Positions 1 to 9,637 of a stretch of 64,000 bases of DNA are shown here, piece by piece. The stretch is from Catenuloplanes niger (GTDB lineage Bacteria > Actinomycetota > Actinomycetes > Mycobacteriales > Micromonosporaceae), in contig NZ_JAVDYC010000001.1 in NCBI RefSeq assembly GCF_031458255.1, positions 8,170,501-8,234,500 on the forward strand. The letters run 5' to 3'. The translations under genes were made by a program, and so were the position numbers. A model generated the notes under the pieces. That model saw only the letters and a program-made list of their open reading frames with translations. It was not told the DNA's origin and searched no databases. How positions within the stretch are numbered: position 1 is the stretch's first letter; each line of letters begins with the position of its first letter.

Positions 1-823
1 GCAGGTACATCGGGTCGAGCTGCACCCAGGAGATCGCGTCGCCGATCGAGCGGCCCCAGGACGGCGTCGGCGGCGGCACGCCCACGCCGAGGAACGACAG
101 CGCGGCCTCCATGCCGATCATCGACGGCACCAGCATCGTGCCGAAGACCAGCACCGTGGGCAGCAGGTTCGGCAGGATGTGCCGCCACAGCACCTGGTGC
201 GGCCGGGCACCGAGCGCGACCGCGGCCACCACGAACGTGCGCTCCCGCAGCGCGATGGTCTGCGCACGCACCACCCGGGCGATCGGCGGCCAGCCGAAGA
301 AGCCGACGACCAGCACCACCAGGAGCAGCCGGGGGATCTCCGGAGGCGCGACCGCGCTGAGCGCGATCATGAAGACCAGGGCCGGAAACCCGAAGACCAC
401 ACCCGTGGTACGGGAGGCGAGCGCGTCCCACCACCCGCCGGCGAAGCCCGCGGTGGCGCCGAGTGCGACACCGATCGCGATCGCGACGAGTGTGGCGCCC
501 ACGCCGACCAGCAGCGAGGTGCGGGCGCCGTGCAGCACGATCGCGAACAGGTCCCGGCCGGTCATCGGCTCGACGCCGAACCAGTGCTCCGCGCCGATGC
601 CGCCGCCGGCGCCGAGGGGCACGCCGCCGCCGGAGACCGCGTCCAGGTCGTAGGTGTAGGGGTCGTGCCCGGAGACCCGGGTGAGCAGCGGCGCGGCCAG
701 CGCGGCCGCGACCAGCGTCACGGCGACCACCCCGCCGGTCACGGCCCAGCGGTCACGGCGCAGCCGGCGCCAGACGTGCGCACGCTGCGCGGCCGGTGGC
801 GCGGAGAACACCATCTCCGTCAC
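1..823 (-). CDS. Oligopeptide ABC transporter permease, DppC type (3' end beyond window)
   Basis: Inner-membrane permease of a peptide/nickel-type ABC importer. About 274 residues are visible and the C-terminus lies beyond the left edge. It has the DppC layout: a short cytoplasmic head, one N-terminal membrane helix (about residues 25-48), a periplasmic loop ending in the family motif FGVEPMTGRDLF, then the transport domain. The coupling EAA loop reads VVAAVALGARPHQVLWRHIL at about 205-225, followed by PSMIGMEAALSFLG, also typical of DppC. I chose the GTG at 823 because GAGGGG stands just before it; an ATG at 814 is in frame. The gene is divergent from the amino-acid importer at 1044. The remaining opp/dpp genes should lie to the left. 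The family is secure; the substrate is unknown. Confidence 0.9.
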   Translation of the reverse strand, partial: MTEMVFSAPPAAQRAHVWRRLRRDRWAVTGGVVAVTLVAAALAAPLLTRVSGHDPYTYDLDAVSGGGVPLGAGGGIGAEHWFGVEPMTGRDLFAIVLHGARTSLLVGVGATLVAIAIGVALGATAGFAGGWWDALASRTTGVVFGFPALVFMIALSAVAPPEIPRLLLVVLVVGFFGWPPIARVVRAQTIALRERTFVVAAVALGARPHQVLWRHILPNLLPTVLVFGTMLVPSMIGMEAALSFLGVGVPPPTPSWGRSIGDAISWVQLDPMYL

Positions 824-1043
824 GGGACCCCCCTCAATTGGCGCCTAATCCTATGTGATCAATGGGAAATGTCCAGCCGGGGGACACGACGGTGACGGCG
901 GCAACGCGGGGAAGCGGAAGGTGTGTGCACGGTCACGTCCGGCCGCCGACGTAGGATGATCTTCTCTGTTGCCGGGCGGATAACTCTGGATTAATGTGGC
1001 TCGACCCGCCTGGCGTGCGGGCAGGGACCTGGGGAGACAAAGC

Positions 1044-1871
1044 ATGAAATCGCTCGGATACTCGCGCCGGATGGCCACGCTGGCGACCGCCGCCGCGCTG
1101 GTCGTCGGCGGGCTCGCCGGCTGCGCCAAGGAGGACACCGGCGGCACCACCGAGGGCGGCGTCGCGCTGATCAAGGCCGGTGCGCTCACCACCTGCACGC
1201 ACCTGCCGTACGCGCCGTTCCAGGCACCGGACGAGACCGGCAAGGTGGTCGGCTTCGACGTCGCGCTCGTCGATCTGGTCGCGAAGAAGCTCGGCGTGAC
1301 CCAGGAGATCATCGACACGCCGTTCGAGGGCATCAAGTCCGGCTCCGACCTCAACGCCGGCAAGTGCGACATCGCGGCAGCCGGCATGACCATCACCGAC
1401 GAGCGCAAGCAGGTGCTGGACTTCTCCGACCCGTACTTCGACGCCACCCAGGCGCTCGCGGTCCTCACCGGCAACCAGGTCAAGACGCTGGAGGAGCTCG
1501 CGGGCAAGCGCGTCGGCGTGCAGGGCGGCACCACCGGCGAGGACTACATCAAGACCCAGGTCGAGCAGAAGAGCCTGGACATCGAGGTCGTCTCGTACAA
1601 GGACCTGGCCGCGCAGCAGCAGGCGCTCGCCACCAAGCAGGTCGACGCGGCCGTCAACGACCTGCCGGTCTGGAACGAGTACATCAAGAACAACGTCGGC
1701 AAGGTCGAGGTCGCGGCCGGCTTCGACACCGGTGAGCAGTACGGCTTCGCGGTCAAGAAGGGCAACGCCGAGCTGCTCAAGGCCGTCAACGAGTCGCTCG
1801 CCGCGGCCCGCGCCGACGGCACCTACGACCAGATCTACGCGACCTGGATCGGCGCCAAGCCGACCGCCTGA
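1044..1871 (+). CDS. Amino-acid ABC transporter substrate-binding lipoprotein (SBP family 3)
   Basis: Extracytoplasmic binding protein of a polar amino-acid importer, 275 residues. The N-terminus is a lipoprotein signal: a basic start with RR, a hydrophobic stretch, then LAGC with the lipidated Cys at residue 27. The mature part is a PBPb domain with family landmarks such as GFDVALVDLVAKKLG, FEGIKSGSDLNAGKCDIAAAG and MTITDERKQVLDFSDPYF. The ATG at 1044 is preceded by GGGGAGA at good distance; an upstream in-frame start would add 16 residues ahead of the signal and is less likely. The gene is followed after 8 bases by its permease and then by the ATPase, so it forms a complete three-gene import operon. 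The ligand (Glu, Gln, His, Arg or a relative) cannot be named from sequence alone. Confidence 0.94.
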   Translation: MKSLGYSRRMATLATAAALVVGGLAGCAKEDTGGTTEGGVALIKAGALTTCTHLPYAPFQAPDETGKVVGFDVALVDLVAKKLGVTQEIIDTPFEGIKSGSDLNAGKCDIAAAGMTITDERKQVLDFSDPYFDATQALAVLTGNQVKTLEELAGKRVGVQGGTTGEDYIKTQVEQKSLDIEVVSYKDLAAQQQALATKQVDAAVNDLPVWNEYIKNNVGKVEVAAGFDTGEQYGFAVKKGNAELLKAVNESLAAARADGTYDQIYATWIGAKPTA

Positions 1872-1879
1872 CCGACCAC

Positions 1880-2674
1880 ATGAAGCTGACTCGACGCCGG
1901 CGGCAACGGCTCGTCCGTACCGCCGGCTATGTGGTTTTCGCACTGGTCATCCTGGCCGTGGTGACCGCCGCGGACTGGGCGACCCTGTCGGACGCGTTCT
2001 TCCGGCTCGACATCGCGCAGGGCATGTTCCCCGAGGCCATCACGGTCGCGCTGCGCAACACCGTTCTCTACACGCTGTTGGCGTTCGTGTTCGGCCTGGT
2101 CCTGGGCCTGATCCTGGCGCTGATGCGGCTGTCGTCGATCCTGCCGTACCGCTGGTTCGCGACCGCCTACATCGAGCTGTTCCGCGGCCTGCCGTCGCTG
2201 CTGGTGCTGTTCATGGTCGGCTACGGCGTGCCGCTGGCGTTCCCGGACCGGGAGATCCCGGGCGGCGTCTACGGCTCGGTCACGCTCGGTCTCGGCCTGA
2301 CCGCGGCCGCGTACATGGCGGAGACGCTGCGCGCCGGCATCCAGGCCGTCCCGAAGGGGCAGCTCGAGGCCGCGCGCACGCTCGGCATGTCACACACCCG
2401 GGCGATGATCTCGATCATCCTGCCGCAGGCGTTCCGGATCGTCATCCCGCCGCTGACCAACGAGATCATTCTGCTGACCAAGGACACCTCGCTGGTGTAC
2501 GTGCTCGGCGTGACCTCCACGACCATCGAGCTGACCAAGTTCGCCGGTGACGCGCTCAACACCCGCGTCAACCCGACGCCGCTGGTCGTGGCCGGCCTGC
2601 TCTACCTGCTGATCACGCTGCCGCTGTCGCAGCTGGTCCGCGGGCTGGAGCGGCGCGCCGCGAGGGAGAGGTGA
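1880..2674 (+). CDS. Polar amino-acid ABC transporter permease (HisM/GlnP type)
   Basis: Membrane permease of the importer, 264 residues. It has an arginine-rich N-terminus and a first helix at about 15-35, then the ABC transporter inner-membrane domain of the His/Glu/Gln/Arg/opine family. The [16 protein letters not shown] segment (about 95-110) and the EAA-type coupling loop [20 protein letters not shown] followed by [14 protein letters not shown] are characteristic. It lies 8 bases after the binding protein, and its stop overlaps a possible GTG start of the ATPase gene, which points to translational coupling. One permease gene implies a homodimeric channel, or a partner encoded elsewhere. 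Confidence 0.94.
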   Translation: MKLTRRRRQRLVRTAGYVVFALVILAVVTAADWATLSDAFFRLDIAQGMFPEAITVALRNTVLYTLLAFVFGLVLGLILALMRLSSILPYRWFATAYIELFRGLPSLLVLFMVGYGVPLAFPDREIPGGVYGSVTLGLGLTAAAYMAETLRAGIQAVPKGQLEAARTLGMSHTRAMISIILPQAFRIVIPPLTNEIILLTKDTSLVYVLGVTSTTIELTKFAGDALNTRVNPTPLVVAGLLYLLITLPLSQLVRGLERRAARER

Positions 2675-2679
2675 CCGCC

Positions 2680-3456
<777 letters not shown>

Positions 3457-3466
3457 CACCGACGAT

Positions 3467-3497
3467 CCCCGGCGCGGTCCACCCCGACCCGCCGGGG
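3467..3497 (+). terminator. Hairpin after the amino-acid importer operon
   Basis: A perfect 8-bp inverted repeat, CCCCGGCG and CGCCGGGG, is separated by 15 bases and starts 10 bases after the ATPase stop. There is no T-run, as is usual in high-GC actinomycetes. A role as terminator is inferred from position and symmetry only. Confidence 0.45.
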
Positions 3498-3582
3498 ACG
3501 CCCGCCCGCCCGCGCTCACACCCTTCACGCGCTCGGTCCCGGCCGGCACCGTGGGCGCCGGTCACGTACCGATGGGTGGGGT

Positions 3583-3588
3583 TACGCT
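3583..3588 (+). promoter_or_regulatory. Probable -10 box of a leaderless transcript (GNAT gene)
   Basis: The hexamer TACGCT fits the actinobacterial TANNNT pattern and ends 7 bases before the ATG at 3596, so transcription would start at or next to the start codon. No convincing -35 box is seen. This is inference from spacing. Confidence 0.35.
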
Positions 3589-3595
3589 GCTCGCC

Positions 3596-4156
3596 ATGTT
3601 CCCTCCAGTGAAGATCATCTCGGGTGGCTTGGAGATTCGTGAGTTCGGGTCGCGGGACGCGGCGCGGGTAGCAGCACTCGTGGCGGCCGGTGACCGGACG
3701 GCACTGCCGCCGGGCGGTCCCGGGGCCGTCACCGACGTGGAGGGGTGGCTGGCCGAGACGGTGCACCGGCGGCGGTTGACCGGCGAGGGTGTGCACCTGG
3801 CGATGGTGGAGGAGTCCAGCGGCGAGATCGTCGGCAGCATCGGGCTACGTGACACCGACTGGGAGGCGGGGCACAGCGAGATCGGCTACGGGGTCCGGGC
3901 CGATCGGCGCGGTCGAGGCCACGCGACCGAGGCGGCCCGCGCGGTCGGCCGGTGGGCACTCACCGACGGCGGGATGCGGCGGATCCAGTTGCATGCCCGC
4001 CTGGACAACGTCGCTTCCCTGCGGGTCGCCGAGAAGGCCGGATATCACCGGGAGGGCACCCTGCGGATGGCCGAGTGGGACGGCGAGAAGGCACACGACC
4101 TGGCCGTCTTCTCGATGATCGCGACAGATCTCCGGACCACCGAGCTCTCCCGATGA
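3596..4156 (+). CDS. GNAT acetyltransferase, RimJ/RimL type
   Basis: Acetyl-CoA-dependent N-acetyltransferase of about 186 residues. The family core is visible: an N-terminal IREFGSRDAARVAAL strand-helix, IVGSIGLRD, then the acetyl-CoA loop GYGVRADRRGRGHATEAA (RGRGHA at 105-110), and IQLHARLDNVASLRVAEKAGYHREG, which is the RimJ/RimL signature near the C-terminus. The ATG at 3596 is favoured because a TACGCT hexamer ends 7 bases upstream, the geometry of a leaderless actinobacterial transcript. Starts at 3551 (GTG) and 3572 are in frame but have no better support. It stands alone between the importer and a Nudix gene. The substrate (ribosomal protein N-terminus, small amine or antibiotic) cannot be told. 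Confidence 0.85.
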   Translation: MFPPVKIISGGLEIREFGSRDAARVAALVAAGDRTALPPGGPGAVTDVEGWLAETVHRRRLTGEGVHLAMVEESSGEIVGSIGLRDTDWEAGHSEIGYGVRADRRGRGHATEAARAVGRWALTDGGMRRIQLHARLDNVASLRVAEKAGYHREGTLRMAEWDGEKAHDLAVFSMIATDLRTTELSR

Positions 4157-4202
4157 CCCGGTCGGGGCCGCGTGCACCAGCCCGCGTGCCGTTGCGATTA
4201 TT

Positions 4203-4700
4203 GTGTCCGTGAATCCGCCGATCGCTGTCGACGTTGACGGAAATGAACTCCTGGAGTTCCGAACCGGACACGAACGGGATCTTGAGCGACTCGACCCCGA
4301 TGTGCCGCTTCCCCTGTCGCTGGTGGTCGGCAGGCACCAGGGTTCTACGCTCCTCGTCCTCAACCGCCGGCGCGGGCGGTGGGAGCTGCCCGGCGGCATG
4401 ATCGACCGTGGTGAGACACCTGGAGCCGCTGCAGTCCGCGAGTTCGTGGAGGAAACCGGTCAGGCCGCGCCGGACGTCGCCTACATCGGACTTGCCGTTT
4501 TCCGTTTGAAGCCGGACAACCGCGTGGAGTATGCGGCGGTTTATGGAGCCGTACTCGGCGGCCGCACCCCGTTCGAACCCAACGACGAGGTCGAGGCGAT
4601 TCGTTGGTGGGACGGTGCGGACATCCCGAACCTGTCGGCGCTCGATGCCGAGATCTGCCGATCGCTTCAGCGACGACACCGGAGCCGGTGCGGCGAATGA
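4203..4700 (+). CDS. Nudix hydrolase
   Basis: Nudix pyrophosphohydrolase of 165 residues, cytoplasmic, expected to cleave a nucleoside diphosphate linked to another group. The complete Nudix box GX5EX7REUXEEXGU runs from GGMIDRGE through REFVEETG at about residues 60-83, preceded by the usual LLVLNRRRGRWELPGG strand. The C-terminal part, EVEAIRWWDGADIPNLSALD, matches the common Nudix tail. The start is a GTG at 4203; a second in-frame GTG at 4209 is equally possible. No Shine-Dalgarno sequence is evident. It is convergent with the FAD monooxygenase gene. The substrate cannot be inferred. Confidence 0.85.
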   Translation: MSVNPPIAVDVDGNELLEFRTGHERDLERLDPDVPLPLSLVVGRHQGSTLLVLNRRRGRWELPGGMIDRGETPGAAAVREFVEETGQAAPDVAYIGLAVFRLKPDNRVEYAAVYGAVLGGRTPFEPNDEVEAIRWWDGADIPNLSALDAEICRSLQRRHRSRCGE

Positions 4701-4872
4701 GACGTCCTGTCATGCCGCAAGGTGCGCGCTCGGCGGTTTCGAGTTCAGCCTGCCGTGCACCGTCAAGGAGCGGCCCGCCGGCCGGGGCCGCGCCGGGCGC
4801 CGGAGCCACGGCTACCCGCGCTGCCCGCCTTCGCGTCTCCGCCGGGTCGTTGCGCGAGGGCGCGTCGGCGCC

Positions 4873-6084
4873 CTACGGCGCGGTCGAGGTCTCGGAGTCC
4901 GGGACGTCCGCGTAGTCCGGCAGGTCGACGCCATTGATCGCGCGTTCGACGACCGCCATGAGCGACTCCATGTCGGGCTCCGGGGCGGGTTCGGCGTCCG
5001 GGACGGCGCGGCTCTGCACGTGCAGACGGCCGATCTCCTGGTTGGCCTCGACGAACGGGCGCATCCGCCGTTCGTAGCCGGCGAACCCGGCCCGCGGGTC
5101 CCAGCCGGCGGCGGCCAGCTCTCCGGCGAGCAGATAGGCGCCGACCAGGGCCATCCCCGTGCCGCCGCCGGAGAACGGTGACGAGCTGAACGCCGCGTCG
5201 CCGAGCAGCCCCACCCGTCCGGCGGACCAGCGGTCCATCACGACCTGGGCGACCTGGTCGAGGTAGAAGTCCGGGGCGTCGTCGAGGTACGCGAGGATGC
5301 GCGGGGTCGACCAGCCCAGGCCGGACATCCGCTCCCGCAGGAGTCCCTTCTGCGCCTCGACGTCGCGGTGGTCGATGTCGAAGTCGGGTGCGGGGAAGGA
5401 GAGCATGGCCATCGCTCGGCCGGCGTCCGGAAGAGGCCGCAGGCCGACCGAGCGCCCGGACCCATGATCCTGGTAGTCGATCAGCCAGCGGTCCAGCCCG
5501 AACTCGTTGGGCACGCTGTAGAAGGCCAACACCAGACCGAGGTGACGGACGAACCGCTCGTGCGGTCCGAAGACCGTCGCCCGCAACGCCGAATGCAGCC
5601 CGTCGGCCCCGATCACCAGGTCGAAGCGTCGCCGGCCGCCACCCGCGAAGATGACGTCGACGCCGTCGGTGTCCTGGGTGAGCCCGGCGATCCGGTCGCC
5701 GAACACGTACTCGACAGCGTCCCGGGTGTCCTCGTACAGCACCCGGGACAGATCTCCGCGCAGGATCTCGATCTCGGAGATGTACCCGTCGCCGCCGTCG
5801 TCGTCCGCACGGAAGGTCTCCAGCACGTTCCCGTTCACGTCGACCGTGTGCGCGCCGGCGGTCTCGGTGCGGGCCGCGCGCACCACCGCGTCCAGCCCCA
5901 TGCGCCGGATGACCTCCTTGGCCACCCCGCGGGCGTCCACCGCCTGCCCGCCGGGACGCAACGCGGGAGCCCGCTCCACCACGGTGACCGCGGCCCCTCG
6001 CCTGCGCAGCCAGTGGGCCAGCGCCGGCCCCGCGATGCTCGCTCCCGCCACCAACACCCGGATACCGCTCACAGCGCCCCCCAT
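4873..6084 (-). CDS. FAD-dependent aromatic-ring monooxygenase-like protein
   Basis: Flavoprotein hydroxylase of the p-hydroxybenzoate hydroxylase class, 403 residues. The dinucleotide-binding fold is at the N-terminus (RVLVAGASIAGPALAHWLRRRG, about 9-30). The DG motif VIGADGLHSALR is near 180, and the GD motif VGLLGDAAFSSSPFSGGGTGMAL, which binds FAD ribityl, is near 300. Such proteins hydroxylate aromatic compounds, including tetracycline-type antibiotics. The start is taken at ATG 6084; a GTG at 6072 preceded by a G-run would give the shorter start MSGIRVLVAG and is a real alternative. It is a lone gene, convergent with Nudix, and no neighbouring biosynthetic or catabolic genes reveal the substrate. 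Confidence 0.87.
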   Translation of the reverse strand: MGGAVSGIRVLVAGASIAGPALAHWLRRRGAAVTVVERAPALRPGGQAVDARGVAKEVIRRMGLDAVVRAARTETAGAHTVDVNGNVLETFRADDDGGDGYISEIEILRGDLSRVLYEDTRDAVEYVFGDRIAGLTQDTDGVDVIFAGGGRRRFDLVIGADGLHSALRATVFGPHERFVRHLGLVLAFYSVPNEFGLDRWLIDYQDHGSGRSVGLRPLPDAGRAMAMLSFPAPDFDIDHRDVEAQKGLLRERMSGLGWSTPRILAYLDDAPDFYLDQVAQVVMDRWSAGRVGLLGDAAFSSSPFSGGGTGMALVGAYLLAGELAAAGWDPRAGFAGYERRMRPFVEANQEIGRLHVQSRAVPDAEPAPEPDMESLMAVVERAINGVDLPDYADVPDSETSTAP

Positions 6085-6322
6085 CAGTCCCGAATGAGTG
6101 AGGACGGTCCCCGTCCCGCCCCCTACGGGCATGCAGACTCGAGCGCGCCCGGGAAATCATCGCCGCGCCCCGACAGAAACGGTGGAAATTTCCGTCGCAC
6201 CGCGCCGAGGACATCCGCATGCGCTGGAACCCGGTTCGTACGCTCGCCCCGACCGCCGCTCCGGTCCGCCCGATCGGAGCGCTGATCACGCCCACCCACC
6301 CTGCCACGTCTGGAGAGCCCCG

Positions 6323-6727
6323 ATGGCCGATGTTCCTGACACGATCCTGGCCGACGGGCCCGGCGCGACGTACATCGGGCTGGTCCTGATGTCCGGGCTG
6401 TGCCTGGCGCCCATGATCATGCTGGGGATGGGGGCCTGGTCCGCGTCGGGGAGCCCGCGTGGTCGGCGCATCGCGACGGGGATCAGTGTCGTGATCGTGC
6501 TGTTCTACGGGCTGTCGTTGCTGGGCAGTAACTTCTCGTGGCCGGACCTGCGGTTCCACGGTGAGATCGGCGACGCCGTCCTGATGATCCTGCTCGCCTG
6601 CGGCGGCTTCCTGTCGCTGCCCTGGCTTGTCGCGTTCGGCGTTGCCAAGCTCGTCACGCGCGGCACGCCGGCACCCGCGCCACCAGCCGGTGATCACCGC
6701 ACCGGGCCTCGCCCACCGCTGCGGTGA
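6323..6727 (+). CDS. Small membrane protein, unknown function
   Basis: A 134-residue protein I do not recognise. Three hydrophobic segments are evident: about 16-41 (ATYIGLVLMSGLCLAPMIML), 52-72 (ISVVIVLFYGLSLLG) and 90-112, followed by a proline-rich polar tail. The ATG at 6323 is well supported by GGAGAG about 6 bases upstream, whereas a longer reading extending back to 6098 would add an arginine/proline-rich non-membrane stretch with no start signal. It is convergent with the DUF1345 gene, with a strong hairpin between them. Confidence 0.65.
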   Translation: MADVPDTILADGPGATYIGLVLMSGLCLAPMIMLGMGAWSASGSPRGRRIATGISVVIVLFYGLSLLGSNFSWPDLRFHGEIGDAVLMILLACGGFLSLPWLVAFGVAKLVTRGTPAPAPPAGDHRTGPRPPLR

Positions 6728-6766
6728 GCAAGGCCCGGACCTGCCCGCCGGAGCGGGTCCGCGGGC

Positions 6767-6800
6767 GCGGCGCCGGCCTTCGGAAGCGCGCCGGCGCCGC
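6767..6800. terminator. Bidirectional hairpin between convergent genes
   Basis: A perfect 11-bp inverted repeat (GCGGCGCCGGC and GCCGGCGCCGC) with a 12-base loop lies between the ends of the convergent genes at 6727 and 6818. It could stop transcription from both sides. Confidence 0.7.
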
Positions 6801-6817
6801 CGGTTCGTGGTGCGGGG

Positions 6818-7525
6818 TCAGCCGGCGATGAGGCTCAGCACCATGCCGAGGACGGCGGTGTTGTAGACGAAGGCGAGCAGGCCGTGGCACAGCACCACGC
6901 CGCGCATCCGGCTGGTCTGCACCGTCACGTCCGACGTACCGAACGTGGAGCCGACCGTGAACGCGAAGTAGGCGTACTCCAGCAGGGAGGGGTGCGGCGT
7001 CGCCGGGAAGTCCAGGTGCGCGGGGCCGGTGTTCTCCAGCTCCATCCGCGCGTACCGCTCGGAGTAGGCGAGCTGCAGGATCGTCCAGGCCACCAGCACC
7101 ATCGTGATGCCGATGACCCGGCTCATGTACGAGTTCAGATCGCTGCCCTTGAACACGACGATGTTGGTGCCGTTGGAGAGCACGATGAGCGCGGTGCCGA
7201 GCGTGATCAGGTAGGTGGTGCGCCGTCCGGCCAGCCGGCCGGGCCAGCCCGTGTCACCCCGGCGCGCCCGCCGGATACGGCGGATCCGGACCGTCGCGTA
7301 GATCAGGCCGAGCACGATCCAGATCACCGACGTGAGTACGAAGACCAGCGTCGCCAACCCGACCTTCGTGCCGGTGCTCGGCCCCCGGACCGTGACGGCC
7401 GCGGACGTCACCGTCGAGACCAGGAGCAGCAGGTCGAGCAGCCGGCTCGGCCACGGCGCGCGCCCGACCGGCGCACGGTCCCGCACGGGCTCGGCCGGTG
7501 CCTGGGCGAGTTGTTCCTGGAGCAC
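6818..7525 (-). CDS. DUF1345 integral membrane protein
   Basis: A 235-residue membrane protein of the DUF1345 family. Several hydrophobic helices are visible, and the C-terminal signature EYAYFAFTVGSTFGTSDV followed by RGVVLCHGLLAFVYNTAVLG recalls a potassium-channel pore loop and filter, a resemblance known for this family. Function is not established. The start is placed at a GTG (7525) with CGGAGAG immediately upstream; extending to 7693 would add about 56 low-complexity residues without support. It faces the 134-residue membrane protein tail to tail. Confidence 0.8.
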   Translation of the reverse strand: MLQEQLAQAPAEPVRDRAPVGRAPWPSRLLDLLLLVSTVTSAAVTVRGPSTGTKVGLATLVFVLTSVIWIVLGLIYATVRIRRIRRARRGDTGWPGRLAGRRTTYLITLGTALIVLSNGTNIVVFKGSDLNSYMSRVIGITMVLVAWTILQLAYSERYARMELENTGPAHLDFPATPHPSLLEYAYFAFTVGSTFGTSDVTVQTSRMRGVVLCHGLLAFVYNTAVLGMVLSLIAG

Positions 7526-7735
7526 GTCTCTCCGATCGTCAGCAGCCCGTCCTCCCCACCGCGGAGAGGAATATCCGCTCGTCGACGTATCCCACCGTCG
7601 AAGGCGCGACGGAAGGTATCGGACGCCGCCGCACGCCACCAAATCCGTCCCGGCGGCGACCCCACAAGACCCTGACATGCCCGCACAGACCACTTCGCCG
7701 GTACGCGTGAGGTCCCCGGCCCACCTCGACGGTGA

Positions 7736-8167
7736 TCATCCGGCGGGCGACGGCGGCCAGGGCTCCGGGAGAGGGCCGTGCGCCAGCCGCACCGCATAGT
7801 CGTCGCCGGTGGTGGCGAGCTCCTGGACCACTTGACGGGCCGCGTCGTCCTCGCCCCGGGCCCGAAGAAGCCGGATCAGCAGAAGGAGTGCGGTCCGGTC
7901 ACCACCGACCGCCCGGGCCCGCAGCTCGTCCGCACGACCCTCATCGTGCAGTTGCCGGTCGAGGCGCCGACGGGCGCGGTTGTCGGTTTCGGCGAGAACG
8001 GCGAGTTCGCCGAGTCGCCCGGCCCGGGCCAACCCGTCCAGACGCCCGAGGTGCGCCGGCCCGCCGGTGTCGTACCACCCGAACACCCGGAACGGCGCGG
8101 ACCGTGCTTCCGGGTTGTCGGTCCATTCGCGCCACAGCTCCGTGATCTCGACGTGCCACGCGAACAT
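7736..8167 (-). CDS. Short helical-repeat protein, hypothetical
   Basis: A 143-residue protein with no family I can name. The middle and end contain degenerate helical repeats such as DELRARAVGGDRTALLLLIR and LLRARGEDDAARQVVQELA, a pattern common in actinobacterial leucine/alanine-rich repeat proteins, which are usually much longer. It may therefore be the surviving start of a larger gene or a small stand-alone member. The ATG at 8167 follows CCGGAGGA closely, which supports a real start. Just upstream, base composition drops towards lower GC. Confidence 0.5.
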   Translation of the reverse strand: MFAWHVEITELWREWTDNPEARSAPFRVFGWYDTGGPAHLGRLDGLARAGRLGELAVLAETDNRARRRLDRQLHDEGRADELRARAVGGDRTALLLLIRLLRARGEDDAARQVVQELATTGDDYAVRLAHGPLPEPWPPSPAG

Positions 8168-8423
8168 GTCCTCCGGTGCAAAGTCGTGCCAGCGCTCAAA
8201 CGCTGTGCCGACGGACGAGGAGTGCGAGGTTTTGAGCGTCGTGACTTCTCGAACGTTATGCCCCGAATGCGGCCCGAATTGGGTTCATCCCTACCGATCC
8301 GGGACGAAGTCCGAGTGTCCGCTCTGATGCATTCCATCCCTGACCTGTAGCGGGTTGGCCGCAATGTCAATGCGGCGGATTTCATGACTCCAGCGACAAG
8401 AGTGGGGCAACGGCGCTTTCGGA

Positions 8424-8897
8424 CTAACTGGTGGGTGGCGGCGTTTGGTCATCAACCTCGGTCTGAAAAAACTTGATCAGGTCAGGAAATTCGTAGGGGC
8501 GCTCCAGCGTCAGCTTTCGAAAGACTGGCTGCATCGTCATCGCCTGTGCAACCCCGATCCAGTCGGACCCTGTATCGTCCGGGAATCGACTTCCTACCCG
8601 GACCGCATAATCCGCCGCCCCGGCCATGAGGTCGGCTATGATCAACACCCTCGCCAGGTCATCTCCGGTTAAGTCGATAGATTTACGCTCGAAAATATAA
8701 GGGCGAAAATCCGGTCGTTGGAAAATTAGCTGCAAACCGACGTCATACCTTTCGCTCGCGTGCCCCAATGTTTCGTAGCGACTCACGAGGTTGGAAATTC
8801 TGATTTGCTCCCGCAGGCTTCTGGTTTGCCGGGAAGCGAAATGGATCGTCGCAGCGACGGCAATTAGACTGATGACTTGGATTAGATTTCCGATCAA
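8424..8897 (-). CDS. Single-pass membrane-anchored hypothetical protein in low-GC DNA
   Basis: A 157-residue protein with one N-terminal membrane helix (about residues 3-21, IGNLIQVISLIAVAATIHFA), then a charged cytoplasmic domain with SLREQIRISNLVSRYETLG and ending in a short linker. The layout resembles many DUF4760-type or toxin/immunity-associated anchored proteins, but I cannot assign it. The start is a TTG at 8897 with AGGGGAAAG just upstream. Its codons use A and T in third position far more than neighbours do, a sign of recent transfer. It stands alone. Confidence 0.55.
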   Translation of the reverse strand: MIGNLIQVISLIAVAATIHFASRQTRSLREQIRISNLVSRYETLGHASERYDVGLQLIFQRPDFRPYIFERKSIDLTGDDLARVLIIADLMAGAADYAVRVGSRFPDDTGSDWIGVAQAMTMQPVFRKLTLERPYEFPDLIKFFQTEVDDQTPPPTS

Positions 8898-9064
8898 AGC
8901 TTTCCCCTATCTCGATCGGCATCAATTGGTTCATGGTAAGAGGTCGATTCAAGGGCGTCTGGTGCAATAGCGAGACCTTCATCGTGGGGCAATCCCCTCC
9001 CGCGAGCCCCGGCATGATCACGTGCCTGGATGTGGCTTTCGCCTTCAGAAATCCGCAGCGGCGC

Positions 9065-9637
9065 CTACTGATCTTGAGAGTCGCCGCGGCCTCGCAGGGC
9101 ATCCGCTCGCTGGCATGATCCCTCGATACCCGAACCCGGTGAACCCTCAATCCACGCCGTCCGGTCCGTGGAGCCTACGCGCGCGTGGACCAACCGGTTG
9201 CCGACCTGCCGGCAGTACCCGAGATGTCCGGCTTCCGGATATGTCCGCCCCGGATCATTGACCCAGCCAGCCGCCCGCGCCGGCTGGTCGAACTGCCGGC
9301 GCAGATCGTCGTAGGTGTAGGCGGCCGGGGTGTTGTACCGCTTGCCCACCTCAGCGAAGCCCGGCCCAGTCAGGCTACCTCCGCCACCATTTCCGAACCC
9401 CGAGTCGCAACTATAGGTTCGCGCATACTCCCCAGCGAAGCGGCCGTCAGGCGGAACCGTGTCGAGCAAAGGGTCCGCCTGAAACCGCTTGACCATCTCC
9501 GCCTGCTCGCGAGGCGGAGAGCACGTGACCATCTCCCACGCGATCACCCCCGCACCAACAACGAGCACCACAGCCACCCCGACACGAACCAAAGCCGACC
9601 GACTCAACGCCACCACGACGGTCCAATCCTCGCCCAC
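9065..9637 (-). CDS. Membrane-anchored extracytoplasmic hypothetical protein
   Basis: A protein of up to 190 residues. A hydrophobic helix at about 15-34 (LVRVGVAVVLVVGAGVIAW) is followed directly by TCSPP and an exported domain with four further cysteines, a glycine stretch (GNGGGGS) and a tail rich in Gly/Arg. The signal could be a membrane anchor or a long signal peptide. The start is uncertain: GTG 9637 gives the full length, while internal GTG/TTG codons about 8-11 residues later are also possible. No function is inferred. It lies beside the low-GC patch but is itself GC-rich. Confidence 0.5.
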   Translation of the reverse strand: MGEDWTVVVALSRSALVRVGVAVVLVVGAGVIAWEMVTCSPPREQAEMVKRFQADPLLDTVPPDGRFAGEYARTYSCDSGFGNGGGGSLTGPGFAEVGKRYNTPAAYTYDDLRRQFDQPARAAGWVNDPGRTYPEAGHLGYCRQVGNRLVHARVGSTDRTAWIEGSPGSGIEGSCQRADALRGRGDSQDQ

